From contig CAZPQM010000007.1 of assembly GCA_964588995.1 (NCBI GenBank), positions 43,948-107,947 of the forward strand: DNA of 64,000 nucleotides, in the 5' to 3' direction. The DNA comes from CAZPQM01 sp964588995 (GTDB lineage: Bacteria; Pseudomonadota; Alphaproteobacteria; Rickettsiales; UBA8987). Shown here piece by piece: positions 26,059-34,606 of the stretch. The notes under the pieces are model-generated. The model searched no databases. It saw only the letters and a program-made list of their open reading frames with translations, and had not been told where the DNA came from. Within the stretch, counting starts at the first letter, position 1; the number at the start of each line of letters is the position of its first letter. The position numbers were made by a program, and so were the translations under genes.

Positions 26059-27276
26059 ATGATTCAAAATAGCCACCCTGAAATTAACGATGCAAAATTC
26101 TGGGCGAAAACAATCAGCTCAATCCTATCGTCAGTGAATTCCATATTCGATAAATTAGGCGCTATTTTTCCTTGGATTAGGCACTGGCTTAACCGCCCCA
26201 TAATACTACCGCATCAGCGAACGCATTGGTGGCATATGGGGAAAACTAGCGATCAAAAGCCAGCTATGCAAATTGTAAGCTATTGGTATGTAACTAATAG
26301 GACTGATCAACCTATCAATATTCTTAGTGCATATATAAAGAAACCTAAAACCCAAGGCCATGTGATGCTGAAGGATGTACATAGCGCCTATCATGGTAGC
26401 TATCCCGTTCCTCCTCACATGACCACAGAGTTACACGCTGATTTCTGGATTCACCCCCCATTTCGAAAAGAAGGAAAGAATTTCAAGCTAGATATTACCT
26501 TCGTCGATCAGTACGGCCAAAAGCGCACTATAAGAAATGTTGAGTTTAAATCGGATAAGACAAAACAATCCCCACCGGTAAAGCTTGCAGAGGAAGCCAT
26601 TTATAAGCTTGAGCACGATATAGAGAAGAAAGTTGCCGCTGCCCTTAAAGATGAAATAAGCCGCTATAAAAAATACGGGCGGCAATCAGGAGAATTAGGC
26701 AGTATTATTTCCACCTATAATGGCAGACAAATTAAAAGCATTTATCAGGATAGTTGGACAAACAGCAAATCAGGAGAAAGACAAGAAATCGTTAGTGACC
26801 CGGAGAATGCTAAAGTAAGTTCTGAGAATGGAGACGCATTAGTTTCACTTTTTAATAGCCTTCAAACTGAGGAAGACAGAACTTTATTCACCAATTCACT
26901 GCTCCTTCGGCTGAACAGAGAAAAAGAATACTACTGTGTGAGCTACCTTATTTTATACATACTGCTGAGAATAGAGCAGCTTGATAAAGCCTTATCTACC
27001 GCTGCGGTCAGTCTTCAGCACAGAAAAGGGTTCTGGAACAAGTTGCTTTGTAAAAAACAGACGGAGCGCCTGTTGGAAAAACACCAGCGTTATGGATTTA
27101 GTGATTTCCTCGGACTGATAAATGGAATGCTTAGGTATAAGCATACAGCTTTTACAGACCAAAATTTAGATGCGATTGAAGAATTTATTGCCAACCTCAG
27201 CGAGCACACTTTCCATATCAGTGAGAAACTAAATTCAGTTCGCTCTTACCGCATTAATTTGGCTCATGCTCGTTAG
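26059..27276 (+). CDS. Hypothetical protein (405 aa), first gene of the tRNA-Ser element
   Basis: I recognise no domain. The product has a moderately hydrophobic Trp-containing N-terminus (IFPWIRHWLNRPI) and a beta-rich region at about 75-165 (VSYWYVTNRTDQPINIL, then WIHPPFRKEGKNFKLDITF) that could be an Ig-like or C2-like fold. A charged helical region (175-260) and a largely alpha-helical C-terminal half of about 150 residues follow. There is no signal peptide. It lies directly between the integrase arm repeats and the integrase stub, the position where integrative elements often carry accessory or defence genes. The gene is intact, unlike most of its neighbours. Confidence 0.8.
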   Translation: MIQNSHPEINDAKFWAKTISSILSSVNSIFDKLGAIFPWIRHWLNRPIILPHQRTHWWHMGKTSDQKPAMQIVSYWYVTNRTDQPINILSAYIKKPKTQGHVMLKDVHSAYHGSYPVPPHMTTELHADFWIHPPFRKEGKNFKLDITFVDQYGQKRTIRNVEFKSDKTKQSPPVKLAEEAIYKLEHDIEKKVAAALKDEISRYKKYGRQSGELGSIISTYNGRQIKSIYQDSWTNSKSGERQEIVSDPENAKVSSENGDALVSLFNSLQTEEDRTLFTNSLLLRLNREKEYYCVSYLILYILLRIEQLDKALSTAAVSLQHRKGFWNKLLCKKQTERLLEKHQRYGFSDFLGLINGMLRYKHTAFTDQNLDAIEEFIANLSEHTFHISEKLNSVRSYRINLAHAR

Positions 27277-27411
27277 TTGTCCCAAACCTCCCATTGCCAC
27301 CCCCAACTCACTGATTCCTCTAACCCTAAATTCTTTTTCATCACTGTTTGAACCATTTGAGCGTTGATTCTTTTGCCAGCTGTCGTAGTCTTACGCCATG
27401 TAAGGGGATGA

Positions 27412-27546
27412 ATGATGGCAACCATCGAGGCGCGCAAAACATCGGATGGCAAGACCAGCTATCGGGTGAAAATCCGCATTCGGGGATTCCCCGCGCAGTC
27501 CGCCACCTTTGAACGCAAAACCGGTGCTTACGGCACTCGATTTTGA
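27412..27546 (+). pseudogene. Tyrosine integrase stub (N-terminal arm-binding domain only)
   Basis: From ATG at 27412/27415, preceded by AGGGG, the frame gives 43-44 residues beginning MATIEARKTSDGKTSYRVKI and ending ATFERKTGAYGTRF. This is the classic N-terminus of phage-type site-specific integrases, whose next residues would be the core-binding SAM-like domain. The match stops after ATFERKT and the frame closes soon after. The catalytic domain is absent, so the element cannot excise itself. Confidence 0.8.
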
Positions 27547-27706
27547 GTTCCACCCCACTGCGTGAATGGAACTTAATTGCATTCATAAGAAAATAGCGGA
27601 AGCTGCAGCAAAAGCAATGTAAGTCTGTAAATAGTGAAAAGACATTTGCTTATGGGGTAGAGGTAATGGCTAGCGAGACTATTGAGGGTAAGGCACAACG
27701 CCGTAA

Positions 27707-27871
27707 CTACGCAGCATCGTCTTCGTACTCAGGATATTGCTCCGGAGCGTTCCCTTTTGCTTCCACTATCAGCGGATAGCTCTTGCCCGCCTCAGCTGCA
27801 CCAATTGACAAGCACTCCACATGGAATATCCACTCATCGCCATAATCAAACAAAAACAGCATCTTTTTGCC
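27707..27871 (-). pseudogene. C-terminal fragment of a plasmid pRiA4b ORF-3-like protein
   Basis: The minus strand reads GKKMLFLFDYGDEWIFHVE, then YPLIVEAKGNAPEQYPEYEDD and a stop. This pattern (LFDYGDEW ... GEAPEQYP) is typical of the pRiA4b ORF-3 family. The N-terminal part is missing. The fragment begins inside, and in a different frame from, the RGYWAK fragment at 27769-28041, so a deletion has joined two genes. Confidence 0.6.
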
Positions 27872-28041
27872 CAATAGCCGCGCGGTGGTTTGGGGATTTT
27901 CATTTTCTTGCAGATTTTAGCGAGGCCAACATCGGAAATGCCATAGCGCTTGGCGACCTGCAGCACCGGCGCAGACCAGACTTCTTCATAGAGCGTTTCG
28001 CGTTCAAAGAGGATCGTGGCGGCGGGTTCTTTTTGCTTCAT
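27769..28041 (-). pseudogene. N-terminal fragment of a 'RGYWAK' HTH-like hypothetical family
   Basis: The first 58 residues contain FERETLYEEVWSAPVLQVAK and KRYGISDVGLAKICKKMKI, ending in PKPPRGYWAK. This is a widespread but functionally uncharacterised N-terminal module with a helix-turn-helix look. After WAK the frame becomes a meaningless Cys/Met-rich tail, because it now reads the adjoining pRiA4b ORF-3 fragment out of frame. Confidence 0.6.
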
Positions 28042-28168
28042 CCTCTATGGCATAAGGAATGTGCAGGTGGAATCAAGCGTGTTTTCGATTGTATGCTTGG
28101 CTTGGGTTGTCATTTTTTAAGTTCATCCTATTAACGACATAGCCTTTTACACAATCTGAAAGTGCCCT

Positions 28169-29401
28169 ATGCTGTCTTTATTTAATGATGTTTATTTTAG
28201 ATGTAGTAAGCAGATGATAAGTCGACGATTTATACCAGCATGGTTAAAAGGCTTAAGCGCTTTTCAAAAAGCGTTGGCTGCTGGCTTGTTTGCTATTTTC
28301 ATTTTGCTGCTGGTGGTTCCGTCAGATATCCAGCATCGATATCCACATGAATCCACAATAGCGATTCCGGCTGATGTGCTACATATCTTCTACCACCCTG
28401 ATTGCCCACACTGCCACGATGCCATAACGTTTCTTGAGAAGCAGAAAGACTTACCGGCTGCACGCAAACTGGATATAACCACTCCGCATGGTCAGCATCT
28501 TGTGAGTGAAGTAGTAAGACAATTCGGTCTTCAAGCTTCTCAGCTTGGTGTGCCGCTTTTTGTCTATCAGGGCAGCTGGCGCATCGGTTTTGATAAACCG
28601 GAGACCACAGGCAAAGAATTAGTTGAATGGCTAAAGACTGGTGCGAAAGACCAAATAACTGCACCTTCTGATACAGAAATCATTGAGCTTCCGTTCGTTG
28701 GCGAAATTAACCTACAGGAAACCTCTCTTCCACTCTTGACGATTATGCTCGGCGCAGCAGATGGTTTTAATCCGTGCGCCATGTGGGTTCTTGTCTATCT
28801 AATCTCTATCGTTGCAGGATTGCAGGATCGCCGCAAAATCTGGTGGCTGGTCGGCACCTTTGTTCTAGCTTCCGGAATTTTATACTACCTCTTCATGACG
28901 GCATGGCTCAACACGTTCCTACTTGTTGGCTATACACGACCTTTAACCTTATTGATCGGCCTCAGCGCGATAGGCTTCGGTATCAACCATCTTTATGAAC
29001 TGATTCGAAATAGAGGTCAGATTGCATGCCATGTTGGCAATAGTGAGAGCCGCCAACGTACTATGGAGAAAATACGCAGCGTCATCAATGCGCCAATTGG
29101 CCTTTCAAGCATCATCGGCATGGTGGGGCTTGCTTTTGCGGTCAATGCCATTGAGTTTGTTTGCTCCGCGGCGTTGCCTGCGATTTATACGCATACACTT
29201 TCTCTAATGGATTTGCCCACCATCAGCTATTACCTCTACATACTGCTCTATGTGATCTTTTTCATGCTGGATGACTTGGTGATTTTTGCTCTTGCTGCGT
29301 TCGCGGTGCAGAAAGTGCTTGATAGCCGATACGCCGCTTATAGTCGCGCTATTGGTGGTGTTTTGCTGATTGGTTTAGGTGGCTGGATGCTGCTTCACTG
29401 A
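28169..29401 (+). CDS. Thioredoxin-like domain fused to a DsbD/CcdA-like membrane domain
   Basis: The protein has a first membrane segment (about 37-53) and then a thioredoxin/glutaredoxin-like domain with active site CPHC (FYHPDCPHCHDAITFLEKQK, near residue 78). It continues into a six-to-seven-span membrane domain containing DGFNPCAMWVLVYLISIVAG and, later, FVCSAALPAIY. The paired cysteines (NPC and VCSA) match the electron-relay cysteines of the DsbD/CcdA family. The likely role is to carry reducing equivalents to periplasmic or membrane thiols. It converges on the YgaP-like gene. ATG 28169 lacks a good ribosome site, and ATG 28214 is an alternative. Confidence 0.8.
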   Translation: MLSLFNDVYFRCSKQMISRRFIPAWLKGLSAFQKALAAGLFAIFILLLVVPSDIQHRYPHESTIAIPADVLHIFYHPDCPHCHDAITFLEKQKDLPAARKLDITTPHGQHLVSEVVRQFGLQASQLGVPLFVYQGSWRIGFDKPETTGKELVEWLKTGAKDQITAPSDTEIIELPFVGEINLQETSLPLLTIMLGAADGFNPCAMWVLVYLISIVAGLQDRRKIWWLVGTFVLASGILYYLFMTAWLNTFLLVGYTRPLTLLIGLSAIGFGINHLYELIRNRGQIACHVGNSESRQRTMEKIRSVINAPIGLSSIIGMVGLAFAVNAIEFVCSAALPAIYTHTLSLMDLPTISYYLYILLYVIFFMLDDLVIFALAAFAVQKVLDSRYAAYSRAIGGVLLIGLGGWMLLH

Positions 29402-29913
29402 TTCCACGGCATCTTAGCCATGAGCTTGGCAAGGCCACACCAGCCGGTCAGGCCAGCATTGGTTAATCCAGCACCAAAGAAGGCTGCGCCCAGTGCAAAA
29501 GCAGGGTTCACGAAATAGCCGAGAAGTCCAAAGGTAAGTACAGACAGACCAATGGTGAGCTGCACCTGACGATCCAAGGGTAGTATTTTCTTTCCGCTGC
29601 TTTCAACGGGAAGCCCTGCTTGAAGCCATGCTTCAATGCCACCTTCGATATTATAGACCTCCAGAGAGTTGTTCTCTGCCAACAGCTTTTGGCAGGCATT
29701 GCTACCGCGCATGCCTTTCTGGCAATGTATCAGGATTTTCTTATCGGTTTGCGGAATGCCGCTGCAGCAAATGGAGCCAACCGGATGTGGTGCAGCATCG
29801 GGGATTTTCTGCGCCGCATGTTCGGCAGGTTCGCGCACGTCGATCAGTATGGCTTCGTTTTTATCGAGCCATTGTTTTGCTTTTTGCACGTCTATGTTTT
29901 GAACTGTCATCAT
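29395..29913 (-). CDS. Rhodanese-DUF2892 membrane protein, YgaP-like
   Basis: The N-terminal rhodanese domain (about 1-105) has catalytic Cys in LIHCQKGMRGSNACQKLL and LIDVREPAEHAAQKIPDA. The C-terminus has two membrane helices (IGLSVLTFGLLGYFVNPAF and a Gly/Ala-rich second span). This is the architecture of E. coli YgaP, a membrane sulfurtransferase that moves sulfane sulfur. It follows the ArsR-family gene by 22 bp, the same pairing as ygaVP and the bigR locus, so it should be induced by sulfide or persulfide. Confidence 0.88.
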   Translation of the reverse strand: MMTVQNIDVQKAKQWLDKNEAILIDVREPAEHAAQKIPDAAPHPVGSICCSGIPQTDKKILIHCQKGMRGSNACQKLLAENNSLEVYNIEGGIEAWLQAGLPVESSGKKILPLDRQVQLTIGLSVLTFGLLGYFVNPAFALGAAFFGAGLTNAGLTGWCGLAKLMAKMPWNQ

Positions 29914-29935
29914 AATACCTTATAACTTTGCTAAA

Positions 29936-30253
29936 CTATTCACGGCAGTAAATGAGGTAGAGCGTTGATAAAATAGCGCTCACCTCAGGGCTGCCAATGC
30001 GATAATATACCTGCTGTCCTCTTTTATCTGAAACCACAAGACCATTTTCTTTCATTTTTGATAGGTGCTGAGATAAAGCAGAGTGAGATAACCCCACTAA
30101 ATCAGCAAGTTCTCCGACTGTTTCTTCAGATTTCATCAAATGGCACAAAATCATGAGACGTTTAGCATTGGCCAGCGATTTAAGCATTGCTTCGGCTTTA
30201 GATGCGTTACGCTCCATAATGGCTAGTCTGTCATGTGTGTCAGATGGTTTCAT
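29936..30253 (-). CDS. ArsR-family repressor, BigR/YgaV/SqrR-like persulfide sensor
   Basis: The 105-aa protein has the ArsR winged helix (KSLANAKRLMILCHLMKSEE, then LVGLSHSALSQHLSKMKENG). It has two cysteines, one in MILCHL and one at the C-terminus in LIYCRE. They match the spacing of the pair that forms an intramolecular tetrasulfide or disulfide in BigR and SqrR. There is no metal-binding ELCVCD motif, so a sulfur sensor is favoured over arsenic. It heads an operon with the YgaP-like gene and diverges from the AhpD-like gene across a shared operator. Confidence 0.85.
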   Translation of the reverse strand: MKPSDTHDRLAIMERNASKAEAMLKSLANAKRLMILCHLMKSEETVGELADLVGLSHSALSQHLSKMKENGLVVSDKRGQQVYYRIGSPEVSAILSTLYLIYCRE

Positions 30254-30254
30254 A

Positions 30255-30283
30255 TTGACATTATATTAGTAGCTGCTAAATTA
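30255..30283 (+). promoter_or_regulatory. Promoter with overlapping BigR-like operator
   Basis: TTGACA at 30255-30260 is followed after 16 bases by TAAATT at 30277-30282, giving a plausible promoter for the rightward gene at 30321. The near-perfect palindrome TTAGTAGCTGCTAA (30266-30279) fills the spacer. It begins 13 bp from the divergent ArsR-family start codon, so a single bound repressor could silence both directions. Confidence 0.6.
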
Positions 30284-30320
30284 AGCAAGGCTTATTATAA
30301 TCGTTAAAATTGAGGTAAAC

Positions 30321-30674
30321 ATGACAAAATCTTATCCAGAAATCACCAAGCGAATCAGCAATGGCATGAAAACATTGCGCTCTGACATCACTGATACGAT
30401 GCAGGGTTTCTCGGCCATGGCTGCTGCCGCTACCAAAGATGGTGTACTAGATAAAAAGACAAAAGAGCTCATTGCGTTGGCAATCGGCGTGTCAACACGC
30501 TGTGATGGTTGCATTGGCTTTCATGCAAAAGCGCTGGTGGAGTTAGGCGCTACGAAAGAAGAAATTGAAGAAACGCTGGGCATGGCAATTTATATGGGCG
30601 GTGGCCCATCGCTCATGTATGCGGCAGATGCCATGCTTGCCTATGAACAATTTAGCGACACTAAAAATAGCTAG
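30321..30674 (+). CDS. Carboxymuconolactone decarboxylase family protein (AhpD-like fold)
   Basis: The 117-aa protein has the CMD-domain signature with redox motif CDGCIGFHAKALVELGATKE and the trailing His seen in AhpD. Such small single-domain members act as peroxidase or thiol oxidoreductase partners. GAGG lies five bases before the ATG. The BigR-type operator just upstream suggests a role in sulfide or persulfide stress rather than aromatic catabolism. Confidence 0.85.
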   Translation: MTKSYPEITKRISNGMKTLRSDITDTMQGFSAMAAAATKDGVLDKKTKELIALAIGVSTRCDGCIGFHAKALVELGATKEEIEETLGMAIYMGGGPSLMYAADAMLAYEQFSDTKNS

Positions 30675-30682
30675 CAGGCAAT

Positions 30683-31297
30683 TTGCGTATATTTTCTTAC
30701 CCAAAACCCATCCTTATTGTTCAAAGGTCAATGCTTGTTTTTATTCTGAGCATCATGGTGTCACCTGCATATGCCGAAGAAGAAGTGCCTGCCTATGTAA
30801 CGGAAGCGCGTGAAGCAACCGTGACCTTCCAGAAAGCGCTCAAAAAAGAGCTAATGTTGGCGATGCAGTCCGGTGGCCCAAAGAAGGCGGTGGAAGTATG
30901 CCATAGTCGTGCTCCTGAAATTGCGGAAGACATTGGCAAGGAAACTGGCTGGGAAATAGGACGCACGTCTCTAAAAACACGTAACGAGAAGAATACGCCA
31001 AGCGATGTAGAACGTGAGGTACTGGAGCAGTTTGAGCAGCGCAAGAATAATGGCGAGGCGGTATCAACGCTGGAATGGTGGCAGGAAAATGAAAAAGCTA
31101 TCGCCTATATGAAAGCGATTCCCATGAAGGGCATGTGCGCAAGCTGCCACGGCAGTCATGTCAGCCCATCATTAAAACAGCATATCAACCAGTTTTATCC
31201 GCATGATATGGCGATCGGCTTTGAAGCGGGAGATATTCGTGGCGCATTTACACTGAAGCGATATGTGGAAGAGTTAAGTGGAAAAACTACTGAATAA
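30683..31297 (+). CDS. Periplasmic c-type haem protein, DUF3365/Tll0287-like
   Basis: The 204-aa product has a signal peptide ending SPAYA. It also has a DUF3365-like sensor fold (VEVCHSRAPEIAEDIGKETG, with RTSLKTRNEKNTPSDVE) and a single haem motif, CASCH, in MKGMCASCHGSHVSP. Covalent haem c is expected in the periplasm. The TTG at 30683 is preferred because it supplies a basic signal-peptide n-region. The ATG at 30731 is the alternative. It starts 8 bp after the AhpD-like gene and is probably co-transcribed with it. Confidence 0.85.
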   Translation: MRIFSYPKPILIVQRSMLVFILSIMVSPAYAEEEVPAYVTEAREATVTFQKALKKELMLAMQSGGPKKAVEVCHSRAPEIAEDIGKETGWEIGRTSLKTRNEKNTPSDVEREVLEQFEQRKNNGEAVSTLEWWQENEKAIAYMKAIPMKGMCASCHGSHVSPSLKQHINQFYPHDMAIGFEAGDIRGAFTLKRYVEELSGKTTE

Positions 31298-31352
31298 GAT
31301 TCATTTTCAATCTTTCTCCGTAACAAACCCAATATTACTCAGCCCATATTTC

Positions 31353-31695
31353 TTATGCCAAAGCTAGCACTTTGCTGACCTTGCCATAAGCAACGTTGGT
31401 ATCTGCCCAGAAGTGGATGGGTTGGGTTTTGTCACTTGCGGCTGCCATTTGCAGGCGTTGTTCAAGTTCGGCTTCGTTCAGCAGAATTTCCAGCGCGCCT
31501 TGAATGTCTCATGTTTTGGCCAGTCTTGTGACGTGATATAGCGGTCTTTGAAACGCTGCAGGCGCTTGCGCTCGGTTCTAATGACCAGCACCTTCCAGAA
31601 AATCACATACCAACTGGCCAGTGACATTCCAATCAGAACTAAAAGGTTGCAATGAGAATAACATCTCCATGTTCAAATACGTAAGTTCAGTTCAT
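31353..31695 (-). pseudogene. exbB N-terminus joined to exbD C-terminus (deleted exbBD)
   Basis: Downstream of tonB, translation in shifting frames gives an ExbB N-terminus (FEHGDVILIATF, then LVLIGMSLASWYVIFWKVLV). It runs to ITSQDWP and is broken by a frameshift in a T-run. After about 31,500 a different frame gives an ExbD C-terminus (LEILLNEAELEQRLQ ... IHFWADTNVAYGKVSKVL) and a stop at 31353. Most of ExbB and the N-terminal part of ExbD are gone, so the TonB/receptor pair here has no local energising complex. Confidence 0.75.
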
Positions 31696-31702
31696 CTTTT
31701 TC

Positions 31703-32365
31703 CTAATTGATTCTGAAAGTGATGGGTACTTCTACATTTGCCTCAATATGCGTGCTGCCGCGCCGGGCAGGAACAAATTCCCAAAACCGAACGGTTTGCA
31801 AAGCGGCCTGATCCAGCACATGATAGCCGCTGGATTTAACAATATGTATATTTCTTGGTTTCCCATCGGTTTTTACCCGCACATCTAGCAACACGGTTCC
31901 CTGCTGCTTACGCAGGCGGGCTTTTTCCGGATAGCGTGGCGGAGGGTTATTGAGATAACTGGCTGCAACAGGCTTTGTAATGGCAGATGCCATTTGCATA
32001 GCATCTGGTGATGTCAGGCCGGAGGTGAGCTGCTGCATCTGCACTTTGTCCTGTGCCTCATCCCGTGCTGGTGTCTTTGCCTCTGCTTTTTGGGGAGGTT
32101 CCGGTTTTTGCTCTGGCGTTTCTTCGAGCTTTACCATCCCTCTTTTTTTAGGAGGAATGGCGGGCTGTAGTTTCTTCTCCACTACCTGCTTTGGCTCCGC
32201 TTTCTTTTCCTTCACAATCGTTGGTGCGACCATACTGATCTGGATGATCTGATTCTGCGGAATCGCAACAGGCGGCTCCGGCTGCATAGCTATACCGGCC
32301 ACTATGCCGTGTAAAGCAATAGCGCCAATCAAGGGAATCATTTCAAATCGTGATAACAACATCAT
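31703..32365 (-). CDS. tonB: TonB family energy transducer
   Basis: TonB spans the periplasm to energise outer-membrane receptors. The 220-aa protein has an N-terminal anchor (about 10-28), a Pro/Lys/Glu-rich linker (PPKKRGMVKLEETPEQKPEP) and a C-terminal TonB fold. The fold carries PPPRYPEKARLRKQQGTVLL and SSGYHVLDQAALQTVRFWEF. It lies 65 bp after the copper receptor and directly before the ruined exbBD. Confidence 0.92.
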   Translation of the reverse strand: MMLLSRFEMIPLIGAIALHGIVAGIAMQPEPPVAIPQNQIIQISMVAPTIVKEKKAEPKQVVEKKLQPAIPPKKRGMVKLEETPEQKPEPPQKAEAKTPARDEAQDKVQMQQLTSGLTSPDAMQMASAITKPVAASYLNNPPPRYPEKARLRKQQGTVLLDVRVKTDGKPRNIHIVKSSGYHVLDQAALQTVRFWEFVPARRGSTHIEANVEVPITFRIN

Positions 32366-32429
32366 AACTTACATTATACATCGTAAGGGGCAGCATGACG
32401 CAACCATACCACCCCCCTTATACGATGCC

Positions 32430-34517
32430 CTAGAATGGCAGGCGTGCCTGCACATAGAATGAACGCCCCGGCTCGTTCACCTGTATCTCTGTCGGGTCAG
32501 AAATATTGGAACGATTCAGGTGGTTTGCATATGTCTGGTCAAACAGATTGCTGACACCTACTGTAAGAGACAGCGGTTCAAGTTTGGTGACTGTTGCATT
32601 CACATCAAACACCGCATAGCCATCTGTTTCCCCAACATCACGTCCAGTTCCGGTTGTAGGGTCTGTGTCAACGCGTGTCTGCTGCATCGCCCAGCGCATG
32701 TTCGTTCCCAAAGCCACATGTTCATGGGCCTGCCACGCCATCCCTAATGTTCCCTGAAGCGGAGGAATTTGTGCAAGCGCAATATCATCATCCAGATTAT
32801 CACCATAGGTATAGGTGGCATCACCCGTAAGACGCAGCGTTGGGGTTATATCCCATGCACCATTCAATTCAAAACCAGTGAGCAGCGCATCCACGTTACG
32901 ATACACATCGGCATTGGGGGCATTGAGTAATATGCCTGCCTGACCTCGTGCGGAATCGCGCAGAATAAAATCACTCACATGATTGACATAGGCGCTAGCA
33001 CCAAAGTTCCATTGTTTTGCATCTTTGGTGAAGCCAATATCAAACTGATGATGCTTTTCAGGATCAATATTAGGATTACCTACCCATGAGCGGTTATTAC
33101 CCTTCATCACCTTATAATTCGCTAAACCACGCTCTGTCGCATCAGCAGTGCGCACCGCACGGCTAATACCAGAGAAGACGGTCACGCCGTCACTCACATC
33201 ATGCTCATAACGCAGTAAACCGCCCAGATTATGCTCGGTTTGCTCTGAAGCGCCATAACCATAAAACTGACTATACACATCATTGGCACTAAGTCCGGTA
33301 GCAGCTGCCACCTGATCTGCCCTGCCATAATCAACATTCACATAGTCATAACGACCACCCGCTGTCAGACGGCTTGATTCAGATAAATCGTAGGTCGTTT
33401 CGGCGGCAAGGCCGATTTCATCGGCAGTAATATCTGGCCACATGACCGATTGCAGACTATTGACGTTATTGGCAGACATACCCTGAAAACGATCCGCATC
33501 TCGATTATTACGACGATATTCTATTGTCGTTTTCACAATCTGCTCTCCCAAAGCCAAATCTGCTTTTGCCTTACCACCATAAGTGTTGGACTCAGAGTCT
33601 ACCCGCCGCAGCATCATCCCGGCAGGGCGCAGGCTGTAATTATCCATTTCATGGTCAACGAGCGATGCATAAGCACTCAAATCAATAGCCCGGACAAGGC
33701 CAGAATCAAAATTTTGCTCATAGCCAGCACGAAAAGACTGATTATCTGAAAGTGGGCTATCCATTCCCGCACCCGGAAAAAGAGCATCTTCTATTCTGTA
33801 AAGGTCATAGCTAAAATAAATGTGGCGGTCGTCACCCGGCGTAAAACCAAGCGTTAGTCCAGCTGTACGCTCCTCGAATGCGCTGCGAACCTCGTCACCA
33901 TCGCCATCTTCATAATTACTGGCATCCTTCATGGACGCATGAGCGCGGACATATGCCTGGTCATTGCCACCCAATGCTCTTGCACCAGCATTCCAGGCGC
34001 CGCTATTGCTATCATATCCGCTTGTAAGATCACCGCTGATAGAATAGTCACTCTCCAGCTTAGGCGCCTGCCGCTCTAAAATAACGGCACCGCCAGCAGC
34101 GCCAGGCCCATTAAGCACAGACTGATAACCTTTCGTCACTGTAATGGTATCGTAGGTGTCTATATCGAGATAGGCTGATGGTGGATCCATGCGGTTTGGG
34201 CAGCCGCCAAAAGTAAATGAATCATCTGCTATGATATTTAGCTGGTTTTGTGATTGGCCACGAATAAAAGGCTCCAGCCCATGCCCACCAAATCTCCCAG
34301 CCGTAATTCCGGGAATAGACTGGAGATAGTCTGCTCCATCAGAGAAAGAATAGGAAGGTGTGTGAGCATTAGGATCGTAACTGTTGATCGTAGGCAAACT
34401 AGGAGCTGGAGCTGTAATAACCACCTCATCAAGTCTTGTTTTTTCCTCAGCATTTGCAGCACCGCTGAGAATAGTGCTGGCGCACAACACGCCCAATAAT
34501 AGCTTAGAACTATGCAT
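32430..34517 (-). CDS. TonB-dependent copper receptor (OprC/NosA-like)
   Basis: This is an outer-membrane beta-barrel of about 695 aa with signal peptide (cleaved near GAANA-EE), a TonB box-like LDEVVITAPA and a plug domain. The plug has the diagnostic copper-receptor motif GGCPNRMDPP next to YDTITVTKGYQSVLNGPGA. It ends with the aromatic barrel terminus FYVQARLPF. The OprC/NosA family imports or binds copper. The ATG at 34515-34517 has GAGG five bases upstream and is preferred to the ATG at 34532. It sits downstream of the DUF2946-like gene and upstream of tonB. Confidence 0.92.
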   Translation of the reverse strand: MHSSKLLLGVLCASTILSGAANAEEKTRLDEVVITAPAPSLPTINSYDPNAHTPSYSFSDGADYLQSIPGITAGRFGGHGLEPFIRGQSQNQLNIIADDSFTFGGCPNRMDPPSAYLDIDTYDTITVTKGYQSVLNGPGAAGGAVILERQAPKLESDYSISGDLTSGYDSNSGAWNAGARALGGNDQAYVRAHASMKDASNYEDGDGDEVRSAFEERTAGLTLGFTPGDDRHIYFSYDLYRIEDALFPGAGMDSPLSDNQSFRAGYEQNFDSGLVRAIDLSAYASLVDHEMDNYSLRPAGMMLRRVDSESNTYGGKAKADLALGEQIVKTTIEYRRNNRDADRFQGMSANNVNSLQSVMWPDITADEIGLAAETTYDLSESSRLTAGGRYDYVNVDYGRADQVAAATGLSANDVYSQFYGYGASEQTEHNLGGLLRYEHDVSDGVTVFSGISRAVRTADATERGLANYKVMKGNNRSWVGNPNIDPEKHHQFDIGFTKDAKQWNFGASAYVNHVSDFILRDSARGQAGILLNAPNADVYRNVDALLTGFELNGAWDITPTLRLTGDATYTYGDNLDDDIALAQIPPLQGTLGMAWQAHEHVALGTNMRWAMQQTRVDTDPTTGTGRDVGETDGYAVFDVNATVTKLEPLSLTVGVSNLFDQTYANHLNRSNISDPTEIQVNEPGRSFYVQARLPF

Positions 34518-34606
34518 AATAGCCTCAAACATTTAAGATTGATGCAGGCACACCCTTATTGTTTGATGGGGGGTGTGTCTGCGAAAAAGGAAAATAAAAA
34601 TGAAAG

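Noticed and set aside
29395..30253. ArsR-family gene as the regulator of the arsenic operon
   Set aside because: It lacks the metal-binding ELCVCD motif, lies 31 kb away, and is paired with a YgaP-like rhodanese, which points to sulfur sensing.
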